From positions 186,001-250,000 of the forward strand of contig JAFDXL010000005.1 of assembly GCA_018267955.1 (NCBI GenBank): a stretch of 64,000 nt of DNA. Direction: 5' to 3'. Below, in pieces: positions 33,839-43,202 of the stretch (positions are counted from its first letter, which is position 1; each line of letters begins with the position of its first letter). The position numbers and the translations under genes were made by a program. The DNA comes from Bacteroidota bacterium. GTDB lineage: Bacteria > Bacteroidota > Bacteroidia > Chitinophagales > Chitinophagaceae. The notes under the pieces are model-generated. The model was given only the letters and a program-made list of their open reading frames with translations. It did no database searches and was not told the origin of the DNA.

Positions 33839-33863
33839 GCCCTGCTGAATGCAGGGCTTTTTT
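33839..33863 (+). terminator. Terminator of the operator C operon
   Basis: GCCCTGC-TGAAT-GCAGGGC followed by six T. Confidence 0.9.
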
Positions 33864-33908
33864 ATAGCATCATTGTTAGTATTAATAAACTCGGGTTAAC
33901 GAATTGCC

Positions 33909-33916
33909 TAAATTTG
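33909..33916 (+). promoter_or_regulatory. -7 element of mqnD, leaderless-type
   Basis: TAAATTTG ends 4 bases before the ATG at 33921, so transcription should start at or next to the start codon. Confidence 0.55.
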
Positions 33917-33920
33917 CGCC

Positions 33921-34754
33921 ATGAAACTGACGATAGGCTTTAGTCCCTGCCCGAACGATACTTTTATCTTCGATGCAATGGTGAACGGTAAGATAGATAC
34001 AAAAGGCATTGAGTTTGATTATGTGATGGAAGATGTGGAAACGTTGAACCTTTGGGCGGAACAGGGCAAGCTGGATATTACCAAGCTCAGTTATAATGCC
34101 TTCCTGCACGTGATAGATAAGTATGCATTACTGCATAGCGGCAGTGCACTGGGCAAGGGCGTGGGGCCACTGCTGATAGCGAAACAACCATTAGACCTTG
34201 CAAATGCAGCGAATTATAAAATAGCGATACCAGGCATCAATACTACAGCTAATCTATTGCTGAGCCTTGCTTTGCCACAGGCAAAAAATAAAACAGAAGT
34301 ACTGTTTAGCGAGATAGAGCAAGCTGTGCTGGACGGGCAGTTTGACGCAGGGCTGATCATTCACGAGAGCAGATTCACCTACCAACAAAAGGGACTGGTG
34401 AAACTGATAGACCTTGGCGACTGGTGGGAAAATGAAATGAAAGCAGCCATACCATTAGGCGGCATTGTTATTAAAAGAAGCTTTGATAAAGAACTGTGTG
34501 CAACTGTAGACAGCATCATCAAAGCAAGCCTGGAATATTCATGGAAACACTATCCAGAGCTACAGCCTTTCATTACAGAGAATGCGCAGGAAATGGAAGA
34601 AGCTGTGATGCGCAAGCATATAGAGCTGTATGTAAATGAATACTCTACCGACCTGGGGACGGAAGGGGAACACGCTATCAATACATTGTTTACACAAGCT
34701 ACCAAAGCAGGAATGCTGCAGGGAAGCAATGCAGAGATGTCTATCTTCTACTGA
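33921..34754 (+). CDS. mqnD: 1,4-dihydroxy-6-naphthoate synthase
   Basis: The N-terminus 'LTIGFSPCPNDTFIFDAMVNGKID' is diagnostic for MqnD, as are 'DVETLNLWAEQGKLDITKLSYNAF' and 'SGSALGKGVGPLLIA' near residue 72-86. A conserved HESRFTYQ (His near 150) holds the catalytic region. Length 277 is normal. MqnD cleaves cyclic dehypoxanthinyl futalosine to 1,4-dihydroxy-6-naphthoate in menaquinone synthesis. With mqnB at 21891 it shows the futalosine route in this organism. Its 3' end overlaps hpt by 7 bases, convergently. Confidence 0.95.
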   Translation: MKLTIGFSPCPNDTFIFDAMVNGKIDTKGIEFDYVMEDVETLNLWAEQGKLDITKLSYNAFLHVIDKYALLHSGSALGKGVGPLLIAKQPLDLANAANYKIAIPGINTTANLLLSLALPQAKNKTEVLFSEIEQAVLDGQFDAGLIIHESRFTYQQKGLVKLIDLGDWWENEMKAAIPLGGIVIKRSFDKELCATVDSIIKASLEYSWKHYPELQPFITENAQEMEEAVMRKHIELYVNEYSTDLGTEGEHAINTLFTQATKAGMLQGSNAEMSIFY

Positions 34755-35284
34755 TTAACGATGCGGTAGATGCCAGGGAGATTTCTTCCTAGTCCGTCAT
34801 AATCGAGGCCATAGCCAACTACGAATACATCCGGCATCTCAAAGCCGAGGTAATCTGCATGTACATCATATTTACGTGCTTCGGGCTTGGATAATAATGA
34901 TGCAATCTTCAATGAAGCGGGATTCTGTTGCTGTAACTGCGGCAGAAAAGCATGCAGCGTAGTGCCTGTATCAATTATGTCTTCTACTATGATAACGTGC
35001 CTGCCGGCAATGCTTTCTTCCATGCCGATAGACGTTATTACATTACCGGTAGAAGTAGTGCCTTTGTAGGAAGCCAGTTTTATAAACGATATTTCCGCAT
35101 TGACTGTTACGCTACGAAAAAGATCGGCAGCAAAAATAAAGGAGCCATTGAGTATGCCGAGGAATAAAGGATTGAGGCCTGCATAATCTTTATTGATCTG
35201 CGCGCCCAGCTCCAGTATTCTTTTATGAACGGTATTACTATCTATGAATGTTTCAAATAACTTTCCATTTACCTGTACCGTCAT
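34748..35284 (-). CDS. hpt: Hypoxanthine phosphoribosyltransferase
   Basis: The PRPP-binding signature VIIVEDIIDTGTTLHAFL is at about residues 96-113. 'NPLFLGILNGSFIFAADLFRSV' near 38-60 and the later 'DYLGFEMPDVFVVGYGLDYDGLGRNLPGIY' match the family, with length 178. It makes IMP/GMP from hypoxanthine/guanine. The convergent neighbour mqnD belongs to a pathway whose MqnB step releases hypoxanthine, so placing hpt beside it makes metabolic sense, although the genes are on opposite strands. Confidence 0.93.
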   Translation of the reverse strand: MTVQVNGKLFETFIDSNTVHKRILELGAQINKDYAGLNPLFLGILNGSFIFAADLFRSVTVNAEISFIKLASYKGTTSTGNVITSIGMEESIAGRHVIIVEDIIDTGTTLHAFLPQLQQQNPASLKIASLLSKPEARKYDVHADYLGFEMPDVFVVGYGLDYDGLGRNLPGIYRIVNQ

Positions 35285-35291
35285 ATATTGG

Positions 35292-37301
35292 TTATTGTTT
35301 CACTTTTAGTTTCTGGCCTACTTTGATGTCGTCAAAGTCAAGGCTGTTCCAATCCATCAGTTGCCTTAAGGTGATGCCGTTTCTTTTTGCAATGCTAAAA
35401 CCCGTGTCGCCCTTCTTTACAGTATAATATTTAGCACCGGCGCCCGAAGCTACCACTGCTGTTTTTGTATCCGGTGCGGGAGCTGTAGTGGCAATCGGTT
35501 CTGTTTTGGGTGCTTCTGTCTCCGCAGTTGCAGCGGCCTTCTGTGCATTCTCATTAGCGTATACCACCCTGTCAAACTTCCTTTTCAGCCTGTCCAGTTC
35601 GTCCTTTGGTTCCTCTTCCATCACAGGTACATCTACCGGTTTTGCTTCTACGGCAACGGATGCATTGCTTACCTCTTTTGTATTGGCCAGTTTTATTTCT
35701 TCCATAGCAGGCACCGTAGCTAATTGCTTCGCAGGCGGTGTCATTGCTTCTGCAGGCGCGGTAACGGTAGCTACAGTTTTAGGTTCTTCTTTCAGGAACA
35801 CAGGATCGGGCTGCGGCATATTTGCAGGCGCACTTGCTTCAGTCTTCACATCTGCAGCAGCAGGCGTTGCTACACTGGCATAACGTGGCTGCGCTTCCGC
35901 AGGGTATTCATTTTTTGATTCTTCAACAGTAGGATCAATTGTTTTCAGTTCTGTGCCGGCAGTAGTATTTGTTGTTGGTACCATTGCTGCATCGCTGTTT
36001 GCAGGTGTTGCTTCCTGCACTACCTCTGCTGCCGGTTCTTCTGCAACAGGTTCTTCTGTTTTTACAATTGCTTTTTCTTCCAGCCCGTCAGATGCCTTGA
36101 GGCGGCTATTTTTACTGGTCTGTACCGTTGGTACTGTCGCCACCTGTGTTGCCGGTACGGTTGCAACTGTAGGTACTGTTGCTAGCTCGTCAGGAGAAGA
36201 AGCACGAATAGCAGATTTGCGTGCACGGTTATCGTTAGCAGCTTTTGTGGTGACTACAGGTTTATCCTGTGCAGCAGTTTGCAGTTGCAACACTGCACCT
36301 GCTACAGGTTCTTCGCCTTGTTGCAGCTGGTTCAGCTCCATCAGGCTTTTTATCTGCATACCTTCCTGCTGCGCTATCATAAACAGACTTTCTCCATTCT
36401 GCACGGTATGTGTTGTATGAGTACCGCGCGTGTTTTTACGCTCCAGGTATAGGTACATATCGCACGGCAGCGGGCGTTCGTCGATCTCGTTTATATCCAG
36501 CAGTTTTGAGTAACGGATACCTGCATTATAAGCATAGCCCAGCGGCGTTTCGCCTTTGTGGCCGTAAATAGCACGCAGGCCGTTTACTTTTACTTCTTTA
36601 CCATATTGCGGTTTTGCAGGAGTGGTTGCAACATTTCCTGCATCGGGTTGTACGGCAGACATAGCGGGAGTTGCTACCGGTTTTACAGGTACTGCGGCTG
36701 TAGTTGCAGGCACCATTGCCGGATCAGCAGAAGCTGTTAACACCGCATCCTGGTCGGGTACGATCTCTGCATTGTTCATAGCAGCATAAGTATATTCCTG
36801 CAGATGATAATCTTCAATCAGTTTGATGAGCACCTGTGCATACTTAGGATTGGTAGCATAGCCGCATTTCTTCAATCCCATAGCCCATGCGGGGTAATCG
36901 GTCACAGACAATTTAAACAGGCCTGCATAACGCGGAGATTTGGTCAGGTATTCCGTATGATCGTGATAAGAATCTTCGCAGCGGCCATATTTACGGAAAC
37001 ATTCATTCGGCGCATCATCCGTATGCGCAAATGTTTCACCTGTCCATTCCTTTTTGCATTTAATGCCAAAGTGATTATTGGCCTGTGTAGCCAGTTCACT
37101 GCAACCGGCCTGTGTTTCGTGTATGCCCTGTGCTAATGTTATAGCCGCGGGGATACCACTGCGTTTCTGCTCTTCTATTGCCAGGTACTTATATTTTTCT
37201 ATATAAGCCTTCACTTTTGCATCATAGTCACCACCCGCCTGGGCAAATGAAGTATTTACAAAACTGAGTGCCAGCAAAGCACCTATCAACCACTTACGCA
37301 T
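35292..37301 (-). CDS. Exported glucosaminidase with two LysM domains, 669 aa
   Basis: Signal peptide residues 1-20 (…TSFAQ). A GH73-type N-acetylglucosaminidase domain covers about 30-175 (SGIPAAITLAQGIHETQAGCS with the catalytic Glu, 'NNHFGIKCKKEW', 'YLTKSPRYAGLF'). LysM domains lie at about 300-345 (HTVQNGESLFMIAQQEG) and at the end, 620-668 (YYTVKKGDTGFSIAKRNG…GQKLKVKQ). Between them is a long low-complexity linker rich in Ala, Thr, Val, Pro and Glu with repeated VATVPA-type words. It should cleave or bind peptidoglycan in the periplasm. The gene follows hpt's start by 7 bases. Confidence 0.9.
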   Translation of the reverse strand: MRKWLIGALLALSFVNTSFAQAGGDYDAKVKAYIEKYKYLAIEEQKRSGIPAAITLAQGIHETQAGCSELATQANNHFGIKCKKEWTGETFAHTDDAPNECFRKYGRCEDSYHDHTEYLTKSPRYAGLFKLSVTDYPAWAMGLKKCGYATNPKYAQVLIKLIEDYHLQEYTYAAMNNAEIVPDQDAVLTASADPAMVPATTAAVPVKPVATPAMSAVQPDAGNVATTPAKPQYGKEVKVNGLRAIYGHKGETPLGYAYNAGIRYSKLLDINEIDERPLPCDMYLYLERKNTRGTHTTHTVQNGESLFMIAQQEGMQIKSLMELNQLQQGEEPVAGAVLQLQTAAQDKPVVTTKAANDNRARKSAIRASSPDELATVPTVATVPATQVATVPTVQTSKNSRLKASDGLEEKAIVKTEEPVAEEPAAEVVQEATPANSDAAMVPTTNTTAGTELKTIDPTVEESKNEYPAEAQPRYASVATPAAADVKTEASAPANMPQPDPVFLKEEPKTVATVTAPAEAMTPPAKQLATVPAMEEIKLANTKEVSNASVAVEAKPVDVPVMEEEPKDELDRLKRKFDRVVYANENAQKAAATAETEAPKTEPIATTAPAPDTKTAVVASGAGAKYYTVKKGDTGFSIAKRNGITLRQLMDWNSLDFDDIKVGQKLKVKQ

Positions 37302-37319
37302 ACCTATTGTTTTACTTTA

Positions 37320-37973
37320 TCAGTTAGCAATTTTTCTTACAATCATAATGCCGTCTCTTACCGGCAATAATACATGCTCTACGCGTGTATCGTTTTTTAT
37401 TTTTTCGTTAAACAAATGCATGGCCCTTCCATTCTTGCCCATCTGTTCTTCCGGCAATACCACATCCCCTTCAAACAACACATTATCGGCCAATATAAAA
37501 CCACCTACCGGTACTTTGTCAAATACCATATCGTAGTACAAGTGATAGTTTTGTTTATCGGCATCAATGAACACCATGTCAAACATCTCATCCAGTGCGG
37601 GAATGATATCTGCTGCCTTTCCTATGTGCTGGGTTATTTTCTTCTCCAGTCCCGCTTCGCAAAAATAACGAAAACACATGTCTTGTAACTCCTCGTTAAT
37701 ATCTATTGTATGCAGATGGCCATCTTCCGCCAGCCCCTGCGCCAAACAAATTGCAGAATAACCGGTGTAAGTACCTATTTCCAATATTCTGCGGGGTTTA
37801 GCCATGTGGCTCATCATCTGTAAAACCCAGCCCTGGAGCTTGCCCGATAACATCACCGGCATTTCTACTTTCATATTGGTTTCGCGGTTCAGCGCTGCCA
37901 ATGCGGGCATTTCTGCACTGGTATGATCTTCTGCATATTTATTAATAGCAGGTGGTATCAGTACTACAGTCAT
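37320..37973 (-). CDS. SAM-dependent O-methyltransferase, 217 aa
   Basis: Family motifs of the class I O-methyltransferases (CCoAOMT/COMT-like): 'RRILEIGTYTGYSAICLAQGL' (SAM site, near residue 60-80), 'LHTIDINEE' near 90 and 'FDMVFIDADKQNYHLYYD' near 132-148 with the metal Asp. The substrate is unknown. It overlaps the upstream LOG-family gene by one base (TAATG), so the two are co-translated. Confidence 0.9.
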   Translation of the reverse strand: MTVVLIPPAINKYAEDHTSAEMPALAALNRETNMKVEMPVMLSGKLQGWVLQMMSHMAKPRRILEIGTYTGYSAICLAQGLAEDGHLHTIDINEELQDMCFRYFCEAGLEKKITQHIGKAADIIPALDEMFDMVFIDADKQNYHLYYDMVFDKVPVGGFILADNVLFEGDVVLPEEQMGKNGRAMHLFNEKIKNDTRVEHVLLPVRDGIMIVRKIAN

Positions 37974-38671
37974 TAGAAATTGGGTTGAAGTTTATTGTGC
38001 GAATAGAATTCGTGCAGGTAGGCAACAACTTCTTCTGCAGTGTCAAATATTTTTATCATGTCCAGGTCGCCGGGGCTAATGTTGCCCTCTGCATCCTGCA
38101 TAGTATCTTTCATCCATTTAAATAAGCCACTCCAATAATCAGAACCAATACATATCATCGGTGTTTGCGTGAATTTACGCGTCTGGATCAGCGTTGCTAT
38201 CTCAAAGAATTCATCCATCGTACCCCATCCGCCCGGCATCATCACAAAACCCTGCGAATATTTAGCGAACATTACTTTGCGCACAAAGAAATAATCGAAG
38301 TATAAAGCATTGTCTTTATCGACATGGATATTGCCTGATTGCTCGAACGGCAGTGAGATACTCAACCCTACCGAGCGGCCACCAGCCATTTTAGCGCCTT
38401 TATTGCCTGCCTCCATAATGCCTGGCCCACCACCTGTAATGATACCAAAACCTTCCTCTGCAAGGCGTCGAGATATTTCTACTGCCAGTTCGTAATATTT
38501 ATGTCCTTCTTTGGTACGCGCAGAACCGAAGATGGATATGCATGGGCCGATCTTTGCCAGGGTTTCAAAGCCCTGTACAAATTCTGCCATTATTTTAAAT
38601 ACCTGCCAGCTGCTGTGTGCACGGGTTTCGGTCCAGTCGCGCAGTTTTATCTTAGTATATTTTTCACTCAT
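37973..38671 (-). CDS. LOG-family (TIGR00730) protein, 232 aa
   Basis: The family's nucleotide site is present, 'GFGIITGGGPGIMEAGNKGA' near residue 80-100 and PGGWGTMDEFFE near 150. Relatives are cytokinin-type nucleoside 5'-monophosphate phosphoribohydrolases or PpnN-like nucleotide hydrolases. In bacteria the role is usually nucleotide turnover. Coupled to the methyltransferase downstream and 2 bases after the symporter's stop. Confidence 0.9.
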   Translation of the reverse strand: MSEKYTKIKLRDWTETRAHSSWQVFKIMAEFVQGFETLAKIGPCISIFGSARTKEGHKYYELAVEISRRLAEEGFGIITGGGPGIMEAGNKGAKMAGGRSVGLSISLPFEQSGNIHVDKDNALYFDYFFVRKVMFAKYSQGFVMMPGGWGTMDEFFEIATLIQTRKFTQTPMICIGSDYWSGLFKWMKDTMQDAEGNISPGDLDMIKIFDTAEEVVAYLHEFYSHNKLQPNF

Positions 38672-38673
38672 TA

Positions 38674-40143
38674 TCAGATCTCTTTAAATTCCAGTTGCCT
38701 GTCGTTTCCGGAAAACAAAAGTAACAGCAAAAACGTCAAGGCAGCGTTAATGATAAGCAGTTCGGTACCAATACTGTAACCGCCCAGCCATTCCTTATCA
38801 TATTGCTTTAAGATATAGCATATAATAGGCGCCGCCACACATATTACAGGTACACTGCGGTGGTTGACCTGTCTTTTTGTAAATATGCCGAATATAAACA
38901 GCGCCAGCAAAGGCCCGTATGTATAGCCTGCCACCACCAGCAGGGTTTGTATCAGCGAGCCATTATCTACCATGCGGAAGAAGAAAACGCAGGCAAGGAA
39001 TATCAACGCAAATACATTGTGTACGGTAAGACGAATGCGGGAACGTTTCTTTTCATCCCAATCGGTACGGCGTTTCATACCCAGGATATCTATGCAGAAA
39101 GATGACGTTAACGCGGTAAGTGCCCCATCTGCACTTGGGAACAAAGCAGAAACGAGCCCGATGATAAAACAGATGGTAATAAAAAACGGTAAGCCACTCT
39201 TTACCGCAATTGTAGGGAAGAGGTCATCGCCCGCAACTGTGATACCATTGGCACCTGCATATAAGTATAATAAACCACCCAGCAGCAGGAATATGAAATT
39301 GGCAGCTACCATAATGAAGCAAAAGCTGATCATATTCTTCTTAGAATCTGCCAGGTTGCTAACACTGATGTTCTTTTGCATCATCTCCTGGTCGAGGCCG
39401 GTCATAGCGATGGTAATGAAAGCGCCCCCTAATATCTGCTTCAGGAAATAATTAGGCGCCAGCGCATCTGTACGCAACATTTTTGTATAGCCTTGCTCCT
39501 TCATTGCCTGCCAGGTAGATCCCAAACCAAGATGCATATCGTGCATGATATAACCAACGCACACCAGCAGCGACAGCAACATAAAGGTTGTTTGCAGTGT
39601 ATCGGTCCAGACGATGGTCTTAACACCACCTTTGAAGGTGTACAATAGTATCAAGGCCAAAATAATGATGGCTGTTGCCTCGAAAGGAATGCCCATATCT
39701 TCCAGCACAAATTTTTCCAGCACTTTTATTACCAGGTACAGCCGCAGTGTAGCACCCAGCGTGCGGGAAAGGATGAAGAACAGGGCACCTGTTTTATAAG
39801 AAGTGACACCTAACCGCTTCTCCAGATAGGTATAAATAGAAGTGAGCTGCATTTTATAATAAATAGGCAGCAGGATGTAAGCGACAGCAAAATAACCCAG
39901 CCAATAACCTATCACCACCTGGAAATAATCGAACCCTGATTTACCAACTGTACCCGGCACGGAAATGAAAGTCATACCGGAAAGCGAGGTGCCTATCATA
40001 CCAAAAGCTACCACCCACCACTTGCTGCTGCGATTGCCAATAAAAAAGGATTCGTTATTGGAATGTCGGGAGGTGTAAAATGCAATGCCCAGTAATAAAC
40101 AGAAGTAGGCAAGTACAATAGATAATAATATGGCCGAGCTCAT
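38674..40143 (-). CDS. Sodium:solute symporter, 489 aa
   Basis: About thirteen hydrophobic spans with the SSS-family pattern: 'SFFIGNRSSKWWVVAFGMIGTSLSG' near residue 30-55, 'VVIGYWLGYFAVAYILLPIYY' near 75-97, and 'FIIGLVSALFPSADGALTALTSSF' near 335-360. It should import a solute with Na+ at the inner membrane; the substrate is not readable. Start at 40143, upstream of which a divergent exported-protein gene begins. Confidence 0.9.
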   Translation of the reverse strand: MSSAILLSIVLAYFCLLLGIAFYTSRHSNNESFFIGNRSSKWWVVAFGMIGTSLSGMTFISVPGTVGKSGFDYFQVVIGYWLGYFAVAYILLPIYYKMQLTSIYTYLEKRLGVTSYKTGALFFILSRTLGATLRLYLVIKVLEKFVLEDMGIPFEATAIIILALILLYTFKGGVKTIVWTDTLQTTFMLLSLLVCVGYIMHDMHLGLGSTWQAMKEQGYTKMLRTDALAPNYFLKQILGGAFITIAMTGLDQEMMQKNISVSNLADSKKNMISFCFIMVAANFIFLLLGGLLYLYAGANGITVAGDDLFPTIAVKSGLPFFITICFIIGLVSALFPSADGALTALTSSFCIDILGMKRRTDWDEKKRSRIRLTVHNVFALIFLACVFFFRMVDNGSLIQTLLVVAGYTYGPLLALFIFGIFTKRQVNHRSVPVICVAAPIICYILKQYDKEWLGGYSIGTELLIINAALTFLLLLLFSGNDRQLEFKEI

Positions 40144-40259
40144 GGGCGTGAAAATAGGCCATTTTGGCCATTAGTTTAAGAAGCCCGATGTATCCCGAAG
40201 ATGATATATATAATGCAAATTTCTATTACCTTCACTTTCGATACATATTATCATGTCTT

Positions 40260-40934
40260 ATGAAGTACGTCCTCGCAATTTCCTTTGCTGCAATAGCCTC
40301 CCTAACCTACGCTAAAGATAAAGATGGGAACGCACCGGTGATCGTTACCAGCAAAGGGGATAAACTAACGCTGGAAACGGTTCACGAACGAGCTGTGCAT
40401 ATCAGCAATAAGCATACTTCTTCTACCTTAAAAGTTGGCGGACAAAGACCGGTAATGCTGAATGGCAAAGAAATCTATTTCTTTGAAGACCATCCCGACA
40501 CCCGGTTTAATATGGAATCTTCTAAAGTATGGACCCGCGACTATACGAGGCTGAATGACCGCATGGATGAAGCCATAGCAGAAGAGAAAAAGCAACTGCC
40601 GGAGGGCTATTATGAATACAGGATAGAGCAAATGGTGGTAGACGAGCACGGAGCTATTGTTTATTACAAACCGCAAACACTTATACGTAAGGTGCTGAAT
40701 GCAGATGATAAAATAGTACCGGCGGAAGTACCCGAAGCGCTATCAGGGATCATCGAAAAAAAGATACAACGGGTATTAGACACCTACAGGTACACTCCAT
40801 TTATGCACCAGGGCAAAGCAACACCTTACCTTGGCAGTTACAGTTACCTCTTCAACATTGGCTATACACAACATGCACAGGTAGATCGCATAACCGAGAA
40901 GCTAAAAGAGCAAATAAAAAAGCAGCATAAATAA
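40260..40934 (+). CDS. Exported protein of unknown function, 224 aa
   Basis: I start at 40260 because MKYVLAISFAAIASLTYA is a clear signal peptide; the longer frame adds 32 unlike residues. The mature part is polar with 'YYEYRIEQMVVDEHGAIVYYKPQTLIRK' and a late 'RVLDTYRYTPFMHQGKATPYLG', a pattern seen in periplasmic TonB-linked or energy-transducer-like proteins, but no TonB motif is certain. The stop codon lies in the loop of the terminator hairpin. Confidence 0.7.
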   Translation: MKYVLAISFAAIASLTYAKDKDGNAPVIVTSKGDKLTLETVHERAVHISNKHTSSTLKVGGQRPVMLNGKEIYFFEDHPDTRFNMESSKVWTRDYTRLNDRMDEAIAEEKKQLPEGYYEYRIEQMVVDEHGAIVYYKPQTLIRKVLNADDKIVPAEVPEALSGIIEKKIQRVLDTYRYTPFMHQGKATPYLGSYSYLFNIGYTQHAQVDRITEKLKEQIKKQHK

Positions 40935-40948
40935 TATGCTGCTTTTTT
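40917..40948. terminator. Bidirectional terminator between convergent genes
   Basis: AAAAAGCAGCAT…ATGCTGCTTTTTT works on both strands; it contains the TAA of the left gene in its loop. Confidence 0.85.
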
Positions 40949-40967
40949 ATTTGCTGAAATATTTTTT

Positions 40968-41630
40968 CTAAAATCCGGCCACTACGCCAAAACGGATAAT
41001 GAGTGTGTTTTTGTAAGGGCTGTATTCCTTTTGTAATACATCGTACATACCCATGAGCAACAGCGATACCCTATCGGTAATAGGCTGGCGCAAACCGATA
41101 CCTACCAATACCGAAGGCACATTACGATTTACCTTATCGGCCGCAAAGTTGAATCCTAAAACGGTGGATGCATCATATACAGGTGTATATTCTTTAGCAG
41201 TCATAAAGTTGTGTTCATACTCCACCTCAGCAAACAGGTTTTTGTAGAAGCGATAACGTGTCCACACACTTGGCGAATAGATATTAGCCACATAAGGTTT
41301 ATAGATAACACCGCCATTGGCGTTATTAGGATCCTGGAACTGGAAATAATCTTTGATCCTGAGATATTCGTAACCAAGGCCGATACCTGCAGCAAAATTA
41401 TCAGTAAAGCGGTAGCCTAATACAGGCGCAACGCTGATATCTGTAACCGTACCGAAAGCAAGGCCCATACCACCGCCGAAAATAATACGGCTGGCATCAA
41501 AGCCCTTTTGCCTGCTTTTGGGCTTTTCTGATGTTACAGGGCGGCCACTGCTGCTATATACTTCCTGCGCGTATGCCGACTGCAAGCCTATGCAGAGCAG
41601 TAACGCTGTTGTGATATACCTGAATTTCAT
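40968..41630 (-). CDS. Outer-membrane beta-barrel protein, 220 aa
   Basis: Signal peptide 1-21 (…SAYAQ). The mature chain has repeated amphipathic strands with aromatic ends: 'GMGLAFGTVTDISVAPVLGYRFTDNFAAGIGLGYEYL', 'VANIYSPSVWTRYRFYKNLFAEVEYEHNF', and a final strand NTLIIRFGVVAGF ending in Phe, the classic barrel-insertion end. It looks like an OmpA-N/porin-like 8-10-strand barrel. No specific role can be given. Confidence 0.85.
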   Translation of the reverse strand: MKFRYITTALLLCIGLQSAYAQEVYSSSGRPVTSEKPKSRQKGFDASRIIFGGGMGLAFGTVTDISVAPVLGYRFTDNFAAGIGLGYEYLRIKDYFQFQDPNNANGGVIYKPYVANIYSPSVWTRYRFYKNLFAEVEYEHNFMTAKEYTPVYDASTVLGFNFAADKVNRNVPSVLVGIGLRQPITDRVSLLLMGMYDVLQKEYSPYKNTLIIRFGVVAGF

Positions 41631-41718
41631 AATTAAACGAAGTTATGATAAAAACGGCTTCATTCGCCGGATATTATGTCACGCTTAGGTATTTAGACGG
41701 CAAAGTAACGTTAAAGGT

Positions 41719-43125
41719 TTAGCCGGCGAAAATCTTGCCCGGGTTCAGGATATTCCGGGGATCAAAAACCTGCTTTATTTGCTTCATCAGCCCCAATTGT
41801 ACCGGGTTGAATGCAATATCCATATATCCCTTCTGCACCAGGCCAATGCCATGCTCTCCGGAGATTGTTCCACCAAGGCGCACCACTTCTGTAAACAGCT
41901 GCCGTATGCCATGCGTCAGCTTGTTGTTCCAGTCCTCATCGCTCATATCTCCCTTCACTATGTTCACATGCAGGTTACCGTCACCCGCATGTCCGTAGCA
42001 TACCGACTGGAAACCATATTTTTTGCCGAGGCTTTTAATAATACCGAGCAGTTCAGGCAGCTCCGCCCGCGGCACCACGGTATCTTCCTCTTTGTAGATA
42101 GAATTTGTCTTTACGGCCTCACCCACCTTTCGCCTGAGCGTCCAGAGCATTTGCTTTTGTTCGTGGCTGTCTGCGAACAGTATCTCGTCAATATCAAACT
42201 GCTGCACGATGTTGCCGATAGCATCCATATCCTTGTACAGCTCATCCGGATTATTACCATCCACTTCTATCAGCAAATGCGCCTGTATATCTTCCGGCAG
42301 GTCAATTCCTGTAGCCTTTGTATAACGCATGGACCATTCCAGGGCATCGCGCTCCATAAACTCGAGTGCAGAGGGGGTATAGCCCGTCAGGAAGATAGAA
42401 TTGACCGCTTCGCAGGCCTGCACTGCATTCCTGAACGGCACCAGCATCAGCAGATCGTGCTTTACAGCAGGTATCAGCCTTAAGACTATTTTGGTGATAA
42501 TGCCCAGTGTGCCTTCGCTGCCTACTACCAGCTGTGTAAGATTATAGCCCGTTGCGTTTTTCAACACATTGGCGCCGGTCCATATTATATTGCCATCCGG
42601 CAATACCATCTCCAGGTTCAGCACATAGTCTTTTACCACACCATACTTTACGGCACGCGGACCGCCTGAATTCTCTGACACATTGCCACCTATAAAGCAA
42701 GAACCTTTACTTGCCGGATCGGGCGGATAGAATAAGCCCTGCTGCTTTACATGTTCCTGCAGCTCCTGGGTAATAACGCCGGGTTCTACCGTTACCTGCA
42801 GGTTGCGTTTATCTACCTGTAATATCTTGTTGAAGCGCTTCATGTGCAGCACCACACCACCATACACAGGCAATGCACCACCGCTAAGGCCCGTACCTGC
42901 TCCACGCGGGGTAACGGTTATGTGATGCTCATTGCAATATGCCATGACCCTGCTGATAGCTTCTACTGTCAGCGGCTCTATAACCACTTCGGGCAGGTAG
43001 TGCAGGTCTTCTGTTTCGTCGGATGCGCAATTAGTAAGTGCATCTTCATCTGTATGCACAGCATGAATTCCGCCTATGGATTTGAAGTAGGCTATATCCT
43101 CAGCTGTAATTTTTTTATAGGACAT
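41719..43125 (-). CDS. glcD: FAD-binding oxidoreductase, GlcD/D-lactate dehydrogenase type, 468 aa
   Basis: The FAD-binding domain has 'VTPRGAGTGLSGGALPVYGGVVLHMKRFNKIL' near residue 75-105, then 'DPASKGSCFIGGNVSENSGG' and 'NATGYNLTQLVVGSEGTLGIIT'. The C-terminal cap has the metal/substrate motif CYGHAGDGNLHVNI near 365 and 'GEHGIGLVQKGYM' near 425. It oxidises a 2-hydroxy acid such as D-lactate or glycolate. No glcE/glcF partners are next to it, so a stand-alone D-lactate dehydrogenase role is as likely as glycolate oxidase. Confidence 0.9.
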   Translation of the reverse strand: MSYKKITAEDIAYFKSIGGIHAVHTDEDALTNCASDETEDLHYLPEVVIEPLTVEAISRVMAYCNEHHITVTPRGAGTGLSGGALPVYGGVVLHMKRFNKILQVDKRNLQVTVEPGVITQELQEHVKQQGLFYPPDPASKGSCFIGGNVSENSGGPRAVKYGVVKDYVLNLEMVLPDGNIIWTGANVLKNATGYNLTQLVVGSEGTLGIITKIVLRLIPAVKHDLLMLVPFRNAVQACEAVNSIFLTGYTPSALEFMERDALEWSMRYTKATGIDLPEDIQAHLLIEVDGNNPDELYKDMDAIGNIVQQFDIDEILFADSHEQKQMLWTLRRKVGEAVKTNSIYKEEDTVVPRAELPELLGIIKSLGKKYGFQSVCYGHAGDGNLHVNIVKGDMSDEDWNNKLTHGIRQLFTEVVRLGGTISGEHGIGLVQKGYMDIAFNPVQLGLMKQIKQVFDPRNILNPGKIFAG

Positions 43126-43150
43126 GCCGCAAAGGTCTTATGATTCAGGG

Positions 43151-43180
43151 AAAATAAAAATGCCCTCCGTAAGGAAGGCA
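43151..43180 (-). terminator. Terminator of the CCKK-repeat gene
   Basis: TGCCTTCC-TTAC-GGAGGGCA (one G·T pair) followed by TTTTTATTTT on the minus strand. Confidence 0.85.
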
Positions 43181-43202
43181 TCTTATACAATAATCTAATG
43201 AA

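Noticed and set aside
35488-36420. Two Ala/Ser/Val-rich rightward frames
   Set aside because: They are antisense reflections of the low-complexity linker of the LysM glucosaminidase.
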